Of a stretch of DNA of 64,000 bases, positions 53,699-62,590 are shown in pieces. The first letter of the stretch is position 1; each line of letters opens with the position of its first letter. This stretch comes from Streptomyces sp. NRRL F-5122 (GTDB lineage Bacteria; Actinomycetota; Actinomycetes; Streptomycetales; Streptomycetaceae). The translations under genes and the position numbers were made by a program. The stretch covers positions 186,001-250,000 of the forward strand of contig NZ_LMWH01000228.1 of the NCBI RefSeq assembly GCF_001507435.1, given 5' to 3'. Below the pieces are notes generated by a model. It was not told where the DNA came from. It worked only from the letters and a program-made list of their open reading frames with translations, and searched no databases.

Positions 53699-55312
53699 AT
53701 GACGCATGGGGGCGGGAAGCGCCGTCGAGCAGAGCGGCGGAAGACGGGCGGGGCCGCCCGCAAGGCGCTGCGCACCACCACCGTGGGCGCCGTCTCGGCG
53801 ACGCTGGTCGCCGGCAGCGTCCTCGGCCTCGCCCCCTCCGCACAGGCCGTCGGCGGCGTTCGGTTCGTCGACATCACAGGCGACGGCGGCACGGTGCTCA
53901 AGGCGAACGTCGTCACGCCCGCGGACGCCGACGGCACACGGCGCTATCCGCTCGTCGTGCTCCCCACGAGCTGGGGCCTGCCGCAGGTCGAGTACCTGGC
54001 CCAGGCCCGGGAGCTCGCCGACTCCGGCTATGTCGTGGTCACCTACAACGTGCGTGGTTTCTGGCAGTCCGGCGGACGAATAGAGGTGGCGGGCCCACCC
54101 GACACGGCCGACGCCTCCAAGGTCATCGACTGGGCCCTCGCCAACACCCCGGCGGACGCGGGGCACATCGGCATGGCGGGCGTCTCCTACGGCGCCGGCA
54201 TCAGCCTGCTGGCGGCAGCTCACGACAGACGCATCAAGGCGGTCGCCTCCCTCAGCGGCTGGTCGGACCTGATCGGTTCGATCTACTCAGGCCGCACCCA
54301 GCACATCCAGGCGGCCGCCCTGCTGGACGGCGCCGCAACGCTCACCGGCCGTGAAAGCCCTGAGGTGAGGCAGGTGTTCAACGACTTCTACGCCTCCGAC
54401 CTCTCCAAGGAACCGGAGCTGATCGCCTGGGGCGAGAAGCGCTCACCCGCGACCTACGTCGACCGGATCAACCGCAACGGCGCGGCCGTCATGCTCGCCA
54501 ACGCCTGGGGCGACACGATCTTCCCGGCGAACGGGTACGCCGACTTCTACGAGAAGCTGACGGGCCCGAAGAGGCTGGAGCTACGTCCGGGCGACCATGC
54601 CACGGCCGAACTGACCGGCCTGTTCGGACTGCCCAACGACGTGTGGACGGACACCCGGCGGTGGCTCGACCACTACCTCAAGGGCGTGGACAACGGCATC
54701 GACCGCGAGCAGCCGGTACAGCTCAAGTCCCGCTCCGCGGGCGGTTACGAGGGCTATCCGGACTGGAAGTCGGTGGCCGCGACCAGCAGGAAGATCGACC
54801 TCGCCGGGACGCACGGAATCCACGCGAACGTCGACTCCGGCGCGGACGGCGGAATCATCTTCCTCTCCAGCATCCTCGACCAGGTCGCCCAGGCGCCCCC
54901 CGCCGCGTGGATCCCGCTCCTGCCGCGCCGCTGGGCCGCGGTGTGGCAGTCGGGGAAGTACGCGACCGCCCAGCGGATCCGCGGCACCGTGAAGATGCAC
55001 ACCACGGTCACCGGCACCAAGGCGAGCGGCACCCTCGTCGCCTATCTCTACGACGTGGGTCCGCTCGGCCTCGGCAAGCTGGTCAGCAACGCGCCGTACA
55101 CCTGGTACGGGCGGACGCCCGGCAAGCCGTTCGGCGTCGACCTGGATCTGTTCTCCACGGCCTACGACGTACCGGCCGGGCACCGGCTCGCCCTGGTCGT
55201 CGACACGGTCGACCCGCTCTATATCGAGCACAACCCGTCCGGCGCACAGCTGACCTTCTCCTCGCCTGCGGACGATCCTTCCTATGTGTCCGTTCCGCTG
55301 CGCGAGCAGTGA
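53699..55312 (+). CDS. Secreted S15/CocE-like alpha/beta hydrolase (X-Pro dipeptidyl-peptidase type)
   Basis: A 537-residue exported hydrolase. A signal peptide with basic n-region ends about residue 50 (LGLAPSAQA). The catalytic triad is Ser163 (GVSYGAG), Asp272 (GDTIFPANG) and His300 (PGDHAT). The C-terminal third (about 390-537) is a beta-rich PepX_C jelly roll with VPAGHRLALVVDTVDPLY. S15 enzymes release X-Pro dipeptides or act on esters (CocE). The ATG at 53699 has GAGGAG six bases upstream. Three GlnR-box-like sites precede it, so it may be a nitrogen-scavenging exoenzyme. Confidence 0.87.
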   Translation: MTHGGGKRRRAERRKTGGAARKALRTTTVGAVSATLVAGSVLGLAPSAQAVGGVRFVDITGDGGTVLKANVVTPADADGTRRYPLVVLPTSWGLPQVEYLAQARELADSGYVVVTYNVRGFWQSGGRIEVAGPPDTADASKVIDWALANTPADAGHIGMAGVSYGAGISLLAAAHDRRIKAVASLSGWSDLIGSIYSGRTQHIQAAALLDGAATLTGRESPEVRQVFNDFYASDLSKEPELIAWGEKRSPATYVDRINRNGAAVMLANAWGDTIFPANGYADFYEKLTGPKRLELRPGDHATAELTGLFGLPNDVWTDTRRWLDHYLKGVDNGIDREQPVQLKSRSAGGYEGYPDWKSVAATSRKIDLAGTHGIHANVDSGADGGIIFLSSILDQVAQAPPAAWIPLLPRRWAAVWQSGKYATAQRIRGTVKMHTTVTGTKASGTLVAYLYDVGPLGLGKLVSNAPYTWYGRTPGKPFGVDLDLFSTAYDVPAGHRLALVVDTVDPLYIEHNPSGAQLTFSSPADDPSYVSVPLREQ

Positions 55313-55364
55313 TCTCCGGCTGCCGCCGGCCGGGCCCGGCCCTATGGCTGCTGCCCCCCTCCCC

Positions 55365-56255
55365 CTACGGTCCCGGGGCCGTGGGGGGAACCCCACCCGG
55401 CAGCAGCGTCCCCGCCCCGGCCGTCTCGACGTCCACGGCCTCGGTCTTGGGACTGCGCCGCTCCCACCGGGACACCCACTGCGCGACCCAGGAGAGCAGC
55501 ATGCACATCCCGATGTAGATCGGTGAGATCACCATCACCACGGGGATGAACGGCAAATCGTAGTCGAGGTTCGACGCGATGAGCTTGCCGGCGTGGAGGA
55601 ATTCCTCGTAGGTGATAAGGAAGCCCAGGGACGTGTCCTTCAGCGCCACCACCAACTGGCTGATGATGGCGGGCAGCATGGCCCGTACGGCCTGCGGCAC
55701 CAGGACGTACGACATGACCTGTGTCTTGCGCATGCCCAGCGCGTACGCGGCCTCCTTCTGGCCCCGGTCCACGGAGTTGATGCCCGAACGGAAGACCTCG
55801 GCGAGCACCGAGCCGTTGTAGAGGGTCAGACCCGCGACCAGCGCGGGCAGGGGCTGCACCTTCAGCGCCACGAAGATGAAGAAGATCATCACCAGCAGCG
55901 GCATGGCCCGGAAGAACTCGACGACGAGCGTGGACAACCAGCGCACCGGGGCGTGTTCGGAGAGTCGCCCAACGGCGAGGAGCCCGCCCAGGGCCAGGGA
56001 GAGCACGGCCGCGATCGCGAAGGCCTTGAGCGTGTTGCCGAGGCCGCGCAGCAGAAGTTCCTGGATTCCCTTGTACTCGAAGGGCATCCACTTCGTGTAC
56101 GTGAACTGGCCGGTGGAGAAGAGGAGATGGATGATCCAGCCGAGCAGGGCGAGGAGGACGACGGTGGCGAGGACCCCGAAGAGGCGGTGCCGCCTGCGGG
56201 CCCTCGGTCCCGGAATGTCGTAAAGGGCAGTGGCCGCCGCGGCTTTGACGATCAT
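55365..56255 (-). CDS. gluD: Glutamate ABC transporter permease GluD
   Basis: The 296-residue membrane subunit has five to six helices. The ABC-contact EAA loop reads SGINSVDRGQKEAAYALGMRKTQ, and the family segment VVEFFRAMPLLVMIFFIFV precedes it. The gene is fourth in the gluABCD order. The ATG at 56255 overlaps the GluC stop (ATGA). A C/G-rich inverted repeat covering the gene end (CCCCTACGG...CCGTGGGGG) can serve as terminator of the operon. Confidence 0.9.
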   Translation of the reverse strand: MIVKAAAATALYDIPGPRARRRHRLFGVLATVVLLALLGWIIHLLFSTGQFTYTKWMPFEYKGIQELLLRGLGNTLKAFAIAAVLSLALGGLLAVGRLSEHAPVRWLSTLVVEFFRAMPLLVMIFFIFVALKVQPLPALVAGLTLYNGSVLAEVFRSGINSVDRGQKEAAYALGMRKTQVMSYVLVPQAVRAMLPAIISQLVVALKDTSLGFLITYEEFLHAGKLIASNLDYDLPFIPVVMVISPIYIGMCMLLSWVAQWVSRWERRSPKTEAVDVETAGAGTLLPGGVPPTAPGP

Positions 56256-56896
56256 CGGGCGATTCCCCAGCGGCGTTCCAGGACGTTGAAGACCGCGCTG
56301 ATGACGCCTGTGACGACCAGATAGCCGACGGCGATCCAGAGGAACGTCCAGACGATGTTGTAGCCGAGCTCGCTCAGGGTCCGGTAGGTGCCGAGCAGTT
56401 CGGTGACGCTGAACGCCCCGGCGATCGCCGAGTTCTTGGCGAGCGCGATCAGGATGGAGCCGACCGGCGGGATGACCGTCCGGAAGGCCTGCGGCAGAAC
56501 GACGTGCGACAGCGTCTGCCCGAAGGACATGCCGAGACTGCGGGCCGCCTCTCCCTGGCCCGTGGGAACGGTGTTGATGCCCGAACGCAGTGCCTCGCAG
56601 ATGAACGCCGAGGTGTAGCAGCCGAGCGCGAGGACGGCGAACACCGTGAAGGGCAGCACGAGCCCGAAGCGCGGCAGCCCGAGCAGGACCGCGAAGAACA
56701 GCAGGGTGAGCGGCGTATTGCGCAGGACCGCCACCCACGCGGTGCCGAACACCCTCAGGGAGCGCACGGGAGCGACCCGGAAGGAGGCCATCACAAAGCC
56801 GAGGGCGAGGGCCAGCAGGGAGGAGTAGACGGTGAGTTCGACGGTACCGAGGAAGCCCTCGGCGAAGACGGAGATGTTGTCGGTCAGTACGTTCAC
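56252..56896 (-). CDS. gluC: Glutamate ABC transporter permease GluC
   Basis: The 214-residue permease of the amino-acid (HisM/GlnP) type. It has VFGTAWVAVLRNTPLTLLFF and the EAA loop SGINTVPTGQGEAARSLGMSFGQ. GluC and GluD form the heterodimeric pore. The start is GTG 56896 with GAGG five bases upstream; the longer open frame on this strand lies within the binding-protein gene. It follows gluB by 11 bases and overlaps gluD by four. Confidence 0.92.
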   Translation of the reverse strand: MNVLTDNISVFAEGFLGTVELTVYSSLLALALGFVMASFRVAPVRSLRVFGTAWVAVLRNTPLTLLFFAVLLGLPRFGLVLPFTVFAVLALGCYTSAFICEALRSGINTVPTGQGEAARSLGMSFGQTLSHVVLPQAFRTVIPPVGSILIALAKNSAIAGAFSVTELLGTYRTLSELGYNIVWTFLWIAVGYLVVTGVISAVFNVLERRWGIAR

Positions 56897-56907
56897 GCGT
56901 GCCTCGC

Positions 56908-57819
56908 TCAGGTCGCGGGGTAGCGGTCGATGGCCGGCGGGGCGGGCGCGGGCACCCCGGACAGGCCGAGGGTCGCCTCGAACGCCTTCTTCCAGTCGCC
57001 GTCCTTCATACGGGCCTCCAGTGCGTCGTCGAGTGCGAATCTGAGGGCGTTGTCCTTGCGCGGAACCCCGATGCCGTAGGGCTCCTCGGAGAAAGGCCTG
57101 CCGACGACCCGGAGTTCGTCCGGTGCCTTCGCCGCGAAGCCGATGAGAATGGCGTCGTCGGTGGTCACGGCGGCGACCTGATAGGTGAGCAGATTGTCGA
57201 CGCAGACGGAGTAGGTGTCGTACGCGACCAGGACCACCTTCGGGTAGTCCTTCTTCATGCGCTGGTACGGGGTCGAACCGGCGACCGAGCACACGCGCTT
57301 GCCGCCGAGGTCCTGCGGGCCGTCGATGCCGTGCTCGTCCTGGCGAACCAGAAGGTCCTGGCCGGCCATGAAGTACGGTCCGGCAAAACCCACGAGCTTC
57401 TTGCGCAGGGCGTTGATGGTGTAGGTGCCGACGTAGTAGTCGATCTGCCCGTTCTGCAGGGCGGTTTCGCGGTTGGCCGAGGCGATGGTCCGGAAACGGA
57501 TCGTCTCCGGAGCCAGGCCGAGCGAGGCCGACATCATCCTCGCGATCTCGATGTCGAAGCCGGAGAAGGTGCCGGTGGCGGGGTCCCGCTCCCCGAGGTA
57601 GGGCTGGTCCTCCTTGGCGCCGACGACGAAGTAGCCGCGCTTCTTCGCCCGATTCCAGGTGGGCGACTCGGGGAGCCGGAACCCCCGGGCCACTTGGTAG
57701 TGCGGCAGCCTGTCGGTGGCGGGCCCCTTGGTGGGGGGACTGCCCTCCTTGCCGCAGGCTGCGGCCGCCAGCGCCATGAGCAGTGCCAGTGCGGCCCACA
57801 CACGTCGGGTACGGATCAC
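56908..57819 (-). CDS. gluB: Glutamate-binding lipoprotein GluB
   Basis: The extracytoplasmic receptor, 303 residues. A lipoprotein signal ends at the Cys near residue 22 (LAAAACGKEG). The mature part is a type II binding protein with GYFVVGAKEDQPYLGERDP, GFDIEIARMMSASLGL and a C-lobe containing VAAVTTDDAILIGFAAKAP. Asp in the FDIEIA motif and Arg in RETALQNGQIDYYVG are typical amino-acid ligand contacts. It follows gluA by 16 bases. Confidence 0.92.
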   Translation of the reverse strand: MIRTRRVWAALALLMALAAAACGKEGSPPTKGPATDRLPHYQVARGFRLPESPTWNRAKKRGYFVVGAKEDQPYLGERDPATGTFSGFDIEIARMMSASLGLAPETIRFRTIASANRETALQNGQIDYYVGTYTINALRKKLVGFAGPYFMAGQDLLVRQDEHGIDGPQDLGGKRVCSVAGSTPYQRMKKDYPKVVLVAYDTYSVCVDNLLTYQVAAVTTDDAILIGFAAKAPDELRVVGRPFSEEPYGIGVPRKDNALRFALDDALEARMKDGDWKKAFEATLGLSGVPAPAPPAIDRYPAT

Positions 57820-57835
57820 GGTCGGACTCCCCCGG

Positions 57836-58579
57836 TCAGTGCTTGAGGATCTTGGACAGGAAGTCCTTGGCGCGGTCGCTGCGCGGGTTGGTGAAGAACT
57901 CCTCGGGGGTGCGGTCCTCGACCAGGCGGCCGTCGGCCATGAAGACGACGCGATTGGCGGAGGCCCGCGCGAAGCCCATCTCGTGGGTGACCACGACCAT
58001 CGTCATGCCGTCGCGCGCGAGCCGGCGCATCACCTCCAGGACCTCGTTGATCATTTCGGGGTCGAGTGCGGAGGTCGGCTCGTCGAACAGGAGCGCCTTG
58101 GGGTCCATGGCCAGGGCCCGGGCGATCGCGACCCGCTGCTGTTGACCGCCGGAGAGCTGGGCCGGGTACTTGGACACGTGTGAGGCGAGGCCGACACGGT
58201 CCAGGAGTTCCATCGAGCGTGTGTCGGCCTGGTCCCTCCTGCGCCCGCGGACCTTCACCGGGGCGAGTGAGACGTTCTGCAGCACCGTCTTGTGGGCGAA
58301 GAGGTTGAAGGACTGGAACACCATGCCCACGTCGGCGCGGAGGCGAGCGAGGGCCCTGCCCTCCTCGGGGAGCGGCCGGCCGTCGAGCCTGATGGCGCCG
58401 GACTGGATGGTCTCGAGCCGGTTGATCGTCCTGCAGAGCGTGGACTTGCCGGACCCCGAGGGCCCGACGACCACAACCACCTCACCCTTGCCGACCGTGA
58501 GATCGATGTTCTGCAGGACGTGCAGGTCGCCGTACCACTTGTTCACGCCGTGAAGCTCGATCAGCGGATCGACCGCCAT
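57836..58579 (-). CDS. gluA: Glutamate ABC transporter ATP-binding protein GluA
   Basis: First gene of the operon and its ATPase, 247 residues. Motifs are Walker A GPSGSGKST, Q loop VFQSFNLFAHKTVLQNV, signature LSGGQQQRVAIARAL, Walker B ALLFDEPTSALDPE, D loop and switch His VVVTHEMGFAR. This is the standard polar amino-acid transport ATPase. The ATG at 58579 starts MAVDPLIELHGVNKWYGD after a GGGCGGGCAGGG stretch. The operon order matches the classical gluABCD arrangement for glutamate uptake. Confidence 0.94.
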   Translation of the reverse strand: MAVDPLIELHGVNKWYGDLHVLQNIDLTVGKGEVVVVVGPSGSGKSTLCRTINRLETIQSGAIRLDGRPLPEEGRALARLRADVGMVFQSFNLFAHKTVLQNVSLAPVKVRGRRRDQADTRSMELLDRVGLASHVSKYPAQLSGGQQQRVAIARALAMDPKALLFDEPTSALDPEMINEVLEVMRRLARDGMTMVVVTHEMGFARASANRVVFMADGRLVEDRTPEEFFTNPRSDRAKDFLSKILKH

Positions 58580-58707
58580 GCCCTGCCCGCCCTAGTCGCT
58601 CAGCCGTGTCGCAGGTCCCGCAAGCTATCCAGAGGCGGGCGCGCTCGACACCCGACACGCACCGTTCGGGCATTAGCCGTATTTACAGGGTGCCGATCGG
58701 GGTGGGG

Positions 58708-59148
58708 CTACGCCTCGGCCGCCTCGGCATACACATACGACAGTTCCGGAGCGCCCGTGGAGGCCCAGGTCAGGCCGTCGGCCACCACATCGAGCTCACG
58801 CCCGGAGGACAGCCGTACGACGGGACGGCCGTTCGGCCGGATCTCCCAGGCGGCACCGGGGACCGTGCGCACGATGACCGTGCCCAGGTAGAGTCCCGCG
58901 TCGTTCCCGAGCCAGGGCAGGGTCTCCTCGTCGTCACGCCAGCGCGGGACGAGCTGGTCGAGCGCCTCCAGGGACGCCGCGGAGTCGTCGAGTTCTACGC
59001 CGGCGTCCTCGGCCTGGGAGCGCAGCAACTCGCACTCGGAGAGCAGCTGGGCGACGGAGATCGTATCGATGTCGCCCTCGGAGAACACCACGACGCCACG
59101 GGCGGGGCCGCGCTTCTTGCGCCAGGTGCCCAGGAAGGGGATGTTCAT
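58708..59148 (-). CDS. Conserved streptomycete protein (DUF6278-like)
   Basis: The 146-residue product begins MNIPFLGTWRKKRGPARGVV, with a helical LLSECELLRSQAEDAGVELDD segment and a compact C-terminal half (LGNDAGLYLGTVIVRTVPGA, RPNGRPVVRLSSGRELDV). This pattern matches a small family I recall as DUF6278. No signal or membrane segment is present, and function is unknown. It is spaced about 60 bases from the exonuclease gene end and may be monocistronic. Confidence 0.75.
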   Translation of the reverse strand: MNIPFLGTWRKKRGPARGVVVFSEGDIDTISVAQLLSECELLRSQAEDAGVELDDSAASLEALDQLVPRWRDDEETLPWLGNDAGLYLGTVIVRTVPGAAWEIRPNGRPVVRLSSGRELDVVADGLTWASTGAPELSYVYAEAAEA

Positions 59149-59206
59149 GGCCCCAGCGTGTCACCGGTACGACGGGTCGCACCAGAGTGACACCGGGGGG
59201 AACTCC

Positions 59207-59986
59207 CTAGACCTCCAGGTCCACCACCACCGGCGCGTGGTCCGACGCGCCCTTGCCCTTGCGCTCCTCACGGTCCACGTACGCGTCCTTGACCGCGGCC
59301 GCGAACGAGGTGTTGCCGTAGACCAGGTCGATGCGCATGCCGCGGTTCTTCGGGAAGCAGAGCTGGCGGTAGTCCCAGTAGGTGTACGGGTGGTCGTACT
59401 TCAGCGGGCGCGGGACGACGTCCGTGAGACCCGTCTCCCGCAGCTCGGCCAGGGCGGCCCGCTCGGCCGGGGTGACATGGGTCGCGCCCTCGAAGGCCGC
59501 CACGTCGTAGACGTCGTCGTCCGTCGGGGCCACGTTGTAGTCGCCCAGCACGGCGAACGGGCGGCCGCCCGCGGCGTCGCCCGCCACGGCCGCCTTCAGG
59601 GCCTCGAACCACTGGATCTTGTACGCGTAGTGGGGATGGTCCACCTCGCGGCCGTTCGGCACGTACACCGACCAGACGCGGACCGGGCCGCAGGTCGCGG
59701 ATACGGCGCGGGGCTCCTCGACGCCCTCGTAGCCCGGGTCGCCGGGCAGGCCCTTGACCACGTCCTCGATGCCGACTCGGGAGAGCACCGCGACGCCGTT
59801 CCACCGGCCGGTGGCGTGCACAGCGGCCTCGTAGCCCAGCTCGCGCAGCGGCTCGTACGGGAACTGCTGCTCGGCGACCTTGGCTTCCTGGAGACACAAC
59901 ACATCCGTGCCGCTGCTCTCCAGCCAGGCCAGGAGCCTCGGGAGGCGGGCGGTGATCGAGTTCACGTTCCAGGTGGCGATGCGCAT
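59207..59986 (-). CDS. xthA: Exodeoxyribonuclease III
   Basis: An AP endonuclease/3'-exonuclease for base-excision repair, 259 residues. Visible motifs are MRIATWNVNSI at the start, LCLQEAKV with the metal Glu, GDYNVAPTDDDVY, RIDLVYG and SDHAPVVVDL with the catalytic His. The ATG at 59986 begins the canonical first strand, so the ten-residue longer start is not needed. The alternative WDYR segment (YWDYRQLCFPKNRG) is typical of the family. Confidence 0.95.
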   Translation of the reverse strand: MRIATWNVNSITARLPRLLAWLESSGTDVLCLQEAKVAEQQFPYEPLRELGYEAAVHATGRWNGVAVLSRVGIEDVVKGLPGDPGYEGVEEPRAVSATCGPVRVWSVYVPNGREVDHPHYAYKIQWFEALKAAVAGDAAGGRPFAVLGDYNVAPTDDDVYDVAAFEGATHVTPAERAALAELRETGLTDVVPRPLKYDHPYTYWDYRQLCFPKNRGMRIDLVYGNTSFAAAVKDAYVDREERKGKGASDHAPVVVDLEV

Positions 59987-60074
59987 GTCCCACAACCTAC
60001 CTGGCGGGTACGACAACGGTCCCCCGCGTCCCCGCGGAGCCCGCTCCGGCCCGACCTCCCGGCTGCCGCGGCGC

Positions 60075-60710
60075 TCAGACCTCCGCCGACGCCCCCGGCG
60101 TCAGCCTCAAGTGCTCGGCGCCGCCCAGCGCGCCGACCTGGTTGTCGTAGATCGGCCGGGCCAGGTCCGTCAGCAGGGCGTCGTGGATGTCGTAGGCACG
60201 CTGCGGCTGGACCTCGCGGACGTAGTCGATGACCTCGGAGATCTTGTTCCAGGGAGCCATCACGGGGAGCATCAGCGTCTCCACCGCCCGGCCGGGGACG
60301 GTGAGCGCGTCGCCCGGGTGGAAGACCTTCCCGCCGTCGATCAGGAAACCGACGTTGGTGATGCGCGGAATGTCCGGGTGGATCACGGCGTGCAGCTCGC
60401 CGTGCACCTGGACGTCGAAGCCCGCGGCGGTGAAGGTGTCGCCGTGGCCGACGGTGTGCACACGGCCCGGGAAGGCCGCCGAGATCTGCTCCGCGACGGA
60501 GGCGAGCGTCCAGATCTCGGCGCCGGGGTTGGCCTCCATCCCGGCCCGCAGCCGGTCCTCGCTGAAGTGGTCCATGTGCTCGTGGGTCACGAGGATGGCG
60601 TCGGCGCCGACCGCCGCGTCCTCCTCGCTGAAGGCGCCGGGGTCGATGACGAGCGTGCGCCCGTCCTTCTCGAGCCGGATGCAGGCGTGCGACTTCTTCG
60701 TGAGCTTCAT
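60075..60710 (-). CDS. Metallo-beta-lactamase-fold hydrolase
   Basis: The 211-residue protein has the zinc motif HEHMDH (about residues 43-48), a distal GHGDTF, HGELHAVIH and HPGDAL, consistent with the UlaG-like branch of the MBL superfamily. The first strand is MKLTKKSHACIRLEKDGRTL. The ATG at 60710 is preceded by AGGATGGGG. The substrate is not known; this family includes lactonases and phosphodiesterases. Confidence 0.9.
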   Translation of the reverse strand: MKLTKKSHACIRLEKDGRTLVIDPGAFSEEDAAVGADAILVTHEHMDHFSEDRLRAGMEANPGAEIWTLASVAEQISAAFPGRVHTVGHGDTFTAAGFDVQVHGELHAVIHPDIPRITNVGFLIDGGKVFHPGDALTVPGRAVETLMLPVMAPWNKISEVIDYVREVQPQRAYDIHDALLTDLARPIYDNQVGALGGAEHLRLTPGASAEV

Positions 60711-60780
60711 GACCCCATCCTGCCCCGGCCCGGTCTGCCGGGTCCCGCCGAGCATGGTGCTCCCACCACCCGGCAGAACG

Positions 60781-62088
60781 TCACTCCAGAGGGGTCGTCT
60801 CCTCCCGGATGACCCGCTGCGCCACCTTGAACGCGCTGTTCGCGGCCGGTACGCCGCAGTAGACCGCCGCCTGGAGCAGCACTTCCTTGATCTCTTCCGG
60901 AGTGAGTCCGTTGCGCAGGGCCGCCCGGGTGTGGAACGCGAGTTCGTCCAGATGGCCGCCCGCGACGAGCGCGGTGAGGGTGACACAGCTGCGCGAGCGC
61001 CGGTCCAGACCCGGCCGGTCCCAGATCTCGCCCCACGCGTACCGGGTGATGAACTCCTGGAAGTCCCCGGAGAAGTCGTCCGCCGAGGCAAGAGCCCGGT
61101 CCACGTGCGCGTCACCGAGGACCTCGCGGCGGATCTTGATCCCCGTGTCGTACGTGTCCGCCCTGCCCGACGGCACCGGAGGCCGGACGGCCGGGGCGAT
61201 CTCGGCCACGGGCGCCGTCGGCACGGGGCCGGACAGCACCGGCTTCACGGGAGGCGCCGCGATGGCGGCCATCTGGCCGGTCGCTGCGTCGTACCCGGGG
61301 TGCCACGCGGTCGCGAAGTGGTGGGCGAGCAGATCCGTGACCGCCGCGGGCTGCTCGACGGGCACCAGGTGGGAGGCGCCGGGGACGACCGCGAGGCGTG
61401 CGTCCGGTATCCCGGCGACGAGGGTGCGCGCCTCGGCCGGTCCGGTCACCTGGTCGTCCGCGCCGACCAGGACCAGGGTCGGCACACCGATACGGCCCAG
61501 TTCAGCCCGTACGTCGAAGGCGGCGAGCGCCTCGCAGGCCGCGATGTAGCAACCGGGGTCGGTGGTGCGCACCATCTGCACCGCCCACTCGGTGATCGCG
61601 GGCTGGGCCGCCGCGAACCCACCGGTGAACCAGCGCTCCGGGGCGGTCCGGGCGATCGGGTCGAGGCCGTTCGTCCGCACGATCACGCCGCGCTGACGGA
61701 ACTCGTCGGCGGTGCCGAAGCGAGGCGAGGCGGCGATCAGGGCGAGCGAGGCGAGGCGCTCGGGGTGACGCAGTGCGAGCTCCACCCCGATGGCACCGCC
61801 GAGCGCACAGCCCGCGTAGCCGAAACGCTGCACACCGAGCGCGTCCAGCGTGGCGAGCAGCCGGACGGTGAGATCACCGACGGAACCCGCCGGGTACGCG
61901 GGCGCTCCGCCGTGCCCGGGCAGGTCGAACCGGAAGACCCTCCACTGCTCGGCGAGCTCGGGGACCTGGCGGTCCCACATGTGCCATGTTGTACCGAGGG
62001 ACGGACCCAGGATCAGGACTGGAGCGTCTTCTGGCCCGTCAAAGCGGTATTGCAGGGGTGTGGGGGGTGTCTGACTCACGCCGCTCAC
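60781..62088 (-). CDS. pcaL: PcaL-like fusion: 3-oxoadipate enol-lactonase fold plus carboxymuconolactone decarboxylase
   Basis: The 435-residue protein joins an alpha/beta hydrolase domain (about 1-270, with LGTTWHMWDRQVPEL and PGHG) to a CMD domain (about 305-425, RSRSCVTLTALVAGGHLDEL and ALRNGLTPEEIKEVLLQAAVYCG) through a Pro-rich linker. This is the protocatechuate-branch PcaD-PcaC fusion. In the lactonase half, the nucleophile elbow reads GYAGCALGG: the usual catalytic Ser of GxSxG is Ala95 (GCG codon). Cys94 precedes it. The Asp (VGADDQ) and His (GASHLVP) remain. The CMD half looks complete. The start is among several GTGs; GTG 62088 is listed. No other pca genes adjoin. Confidence 0.85.
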   Translation of the reverse strand: MSGVSQTPPTPLQYRFDGPEDAPVLILGPSLGTTWHMWDRQVPELAEQWRVFRFDLPGHGGAPAYPAGSVGDLTVRLLATLDALGVQRFGYAGCALGGAIGVELALRHPERLASLALIAASPRFGTADEFRQRGVIVRTNGLDPIARTAPERWFTGGFAAAQPAITEWAVQMVRTTDPGCYIAACEALAAFDVRAELGRIGVPTLVLVGADDQVTGPAEARTLVAGIPDARLAVVPGASHLVPVEQPAAVTDLLAHHFATAWHPGYDAATGQMAAIAAPPVKPVLSGPVPTAPVAEIAPAVRPPVPSGRADTYDTGIKIRREVLGDAHVDRALASADDFSGDFQEFITRYAWGEIWDRPGLDRRSRSCVTLTALVAGGHLDELAFHTRAALRNGLTPEEIKEVLLQAAVYCGVPAANSAFKVAQRVIREETTPLE

Positions 62089-62109
62089 GCTCTCATATCT
62101 CACAACTTC

Positions 62110-62343
62110 TCACGACCGCCCGGTATGTACGCCCGGGGACCCATGCAGACCCTCCCAAGTCGTGACGGCCGTGCGAAGATCCTCCACATCCGGCTTCACG
62201 TACCGGTTCTCCGTGGTCCTCACGTCGCAGTGCCCTGCCGGCCCGGCCCGGGTGCGGTCCGGGACGCCGTTGTCCGCGAGGTGCGTGAAGCCCGACGCGC
62301 GGGCATCGTACAGACGCCCTGCGCGCAGCACAGGTTTCGCCAT
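62110..62343 (-). pseudogene. Remnant of a tyrosine-recombinase (integrase) gene
   Basis: This 78-codon stop-ended frame reads like the C-terminal end of a phage-type integrase: AGRLYDARASGFTHLADNG (box II with the conserved Arg) then GHCDVRTTENRYVKPDVEDLR (the His and nucleophile Tyr of the H-x-x-x-Y-like end). The rest of the enzyme is missing in all frames upstream on this strand. It marks the site of a former integrated element, without a visible tRNA or attachment site in the window. Confidence 0.65.
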
Positions 62344-62590
62344 GTGGCGGTACGCCCCACCTTGCGTTGCTCGCGGACACGCTCGCCCGGCCGCCCCCGT
62401 CCACGGCCCGCACCTGGAGTCCATGCGGTCGCCGCCCAGACCCTCTTCGACTTCGACGAGGCGTTGCCCTCAGCGGCGCGGAGAGCGCCGGGCCCCGATC
62501 ACCGGCCGCGGATTCGAGCACCCCCTCTCAGGCTGTCACGAATCCGTCACGATGCGTACATGTGCCGGTTACGGCCCGCATGCTGACTGG

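Noticed and set aside
62104-62590. tRNA or attachment site beside the integrase relic
   Set aside because: I looked for cloverleaf arms and a CCA-type 3' end or a repeated att core on both strands and found none.
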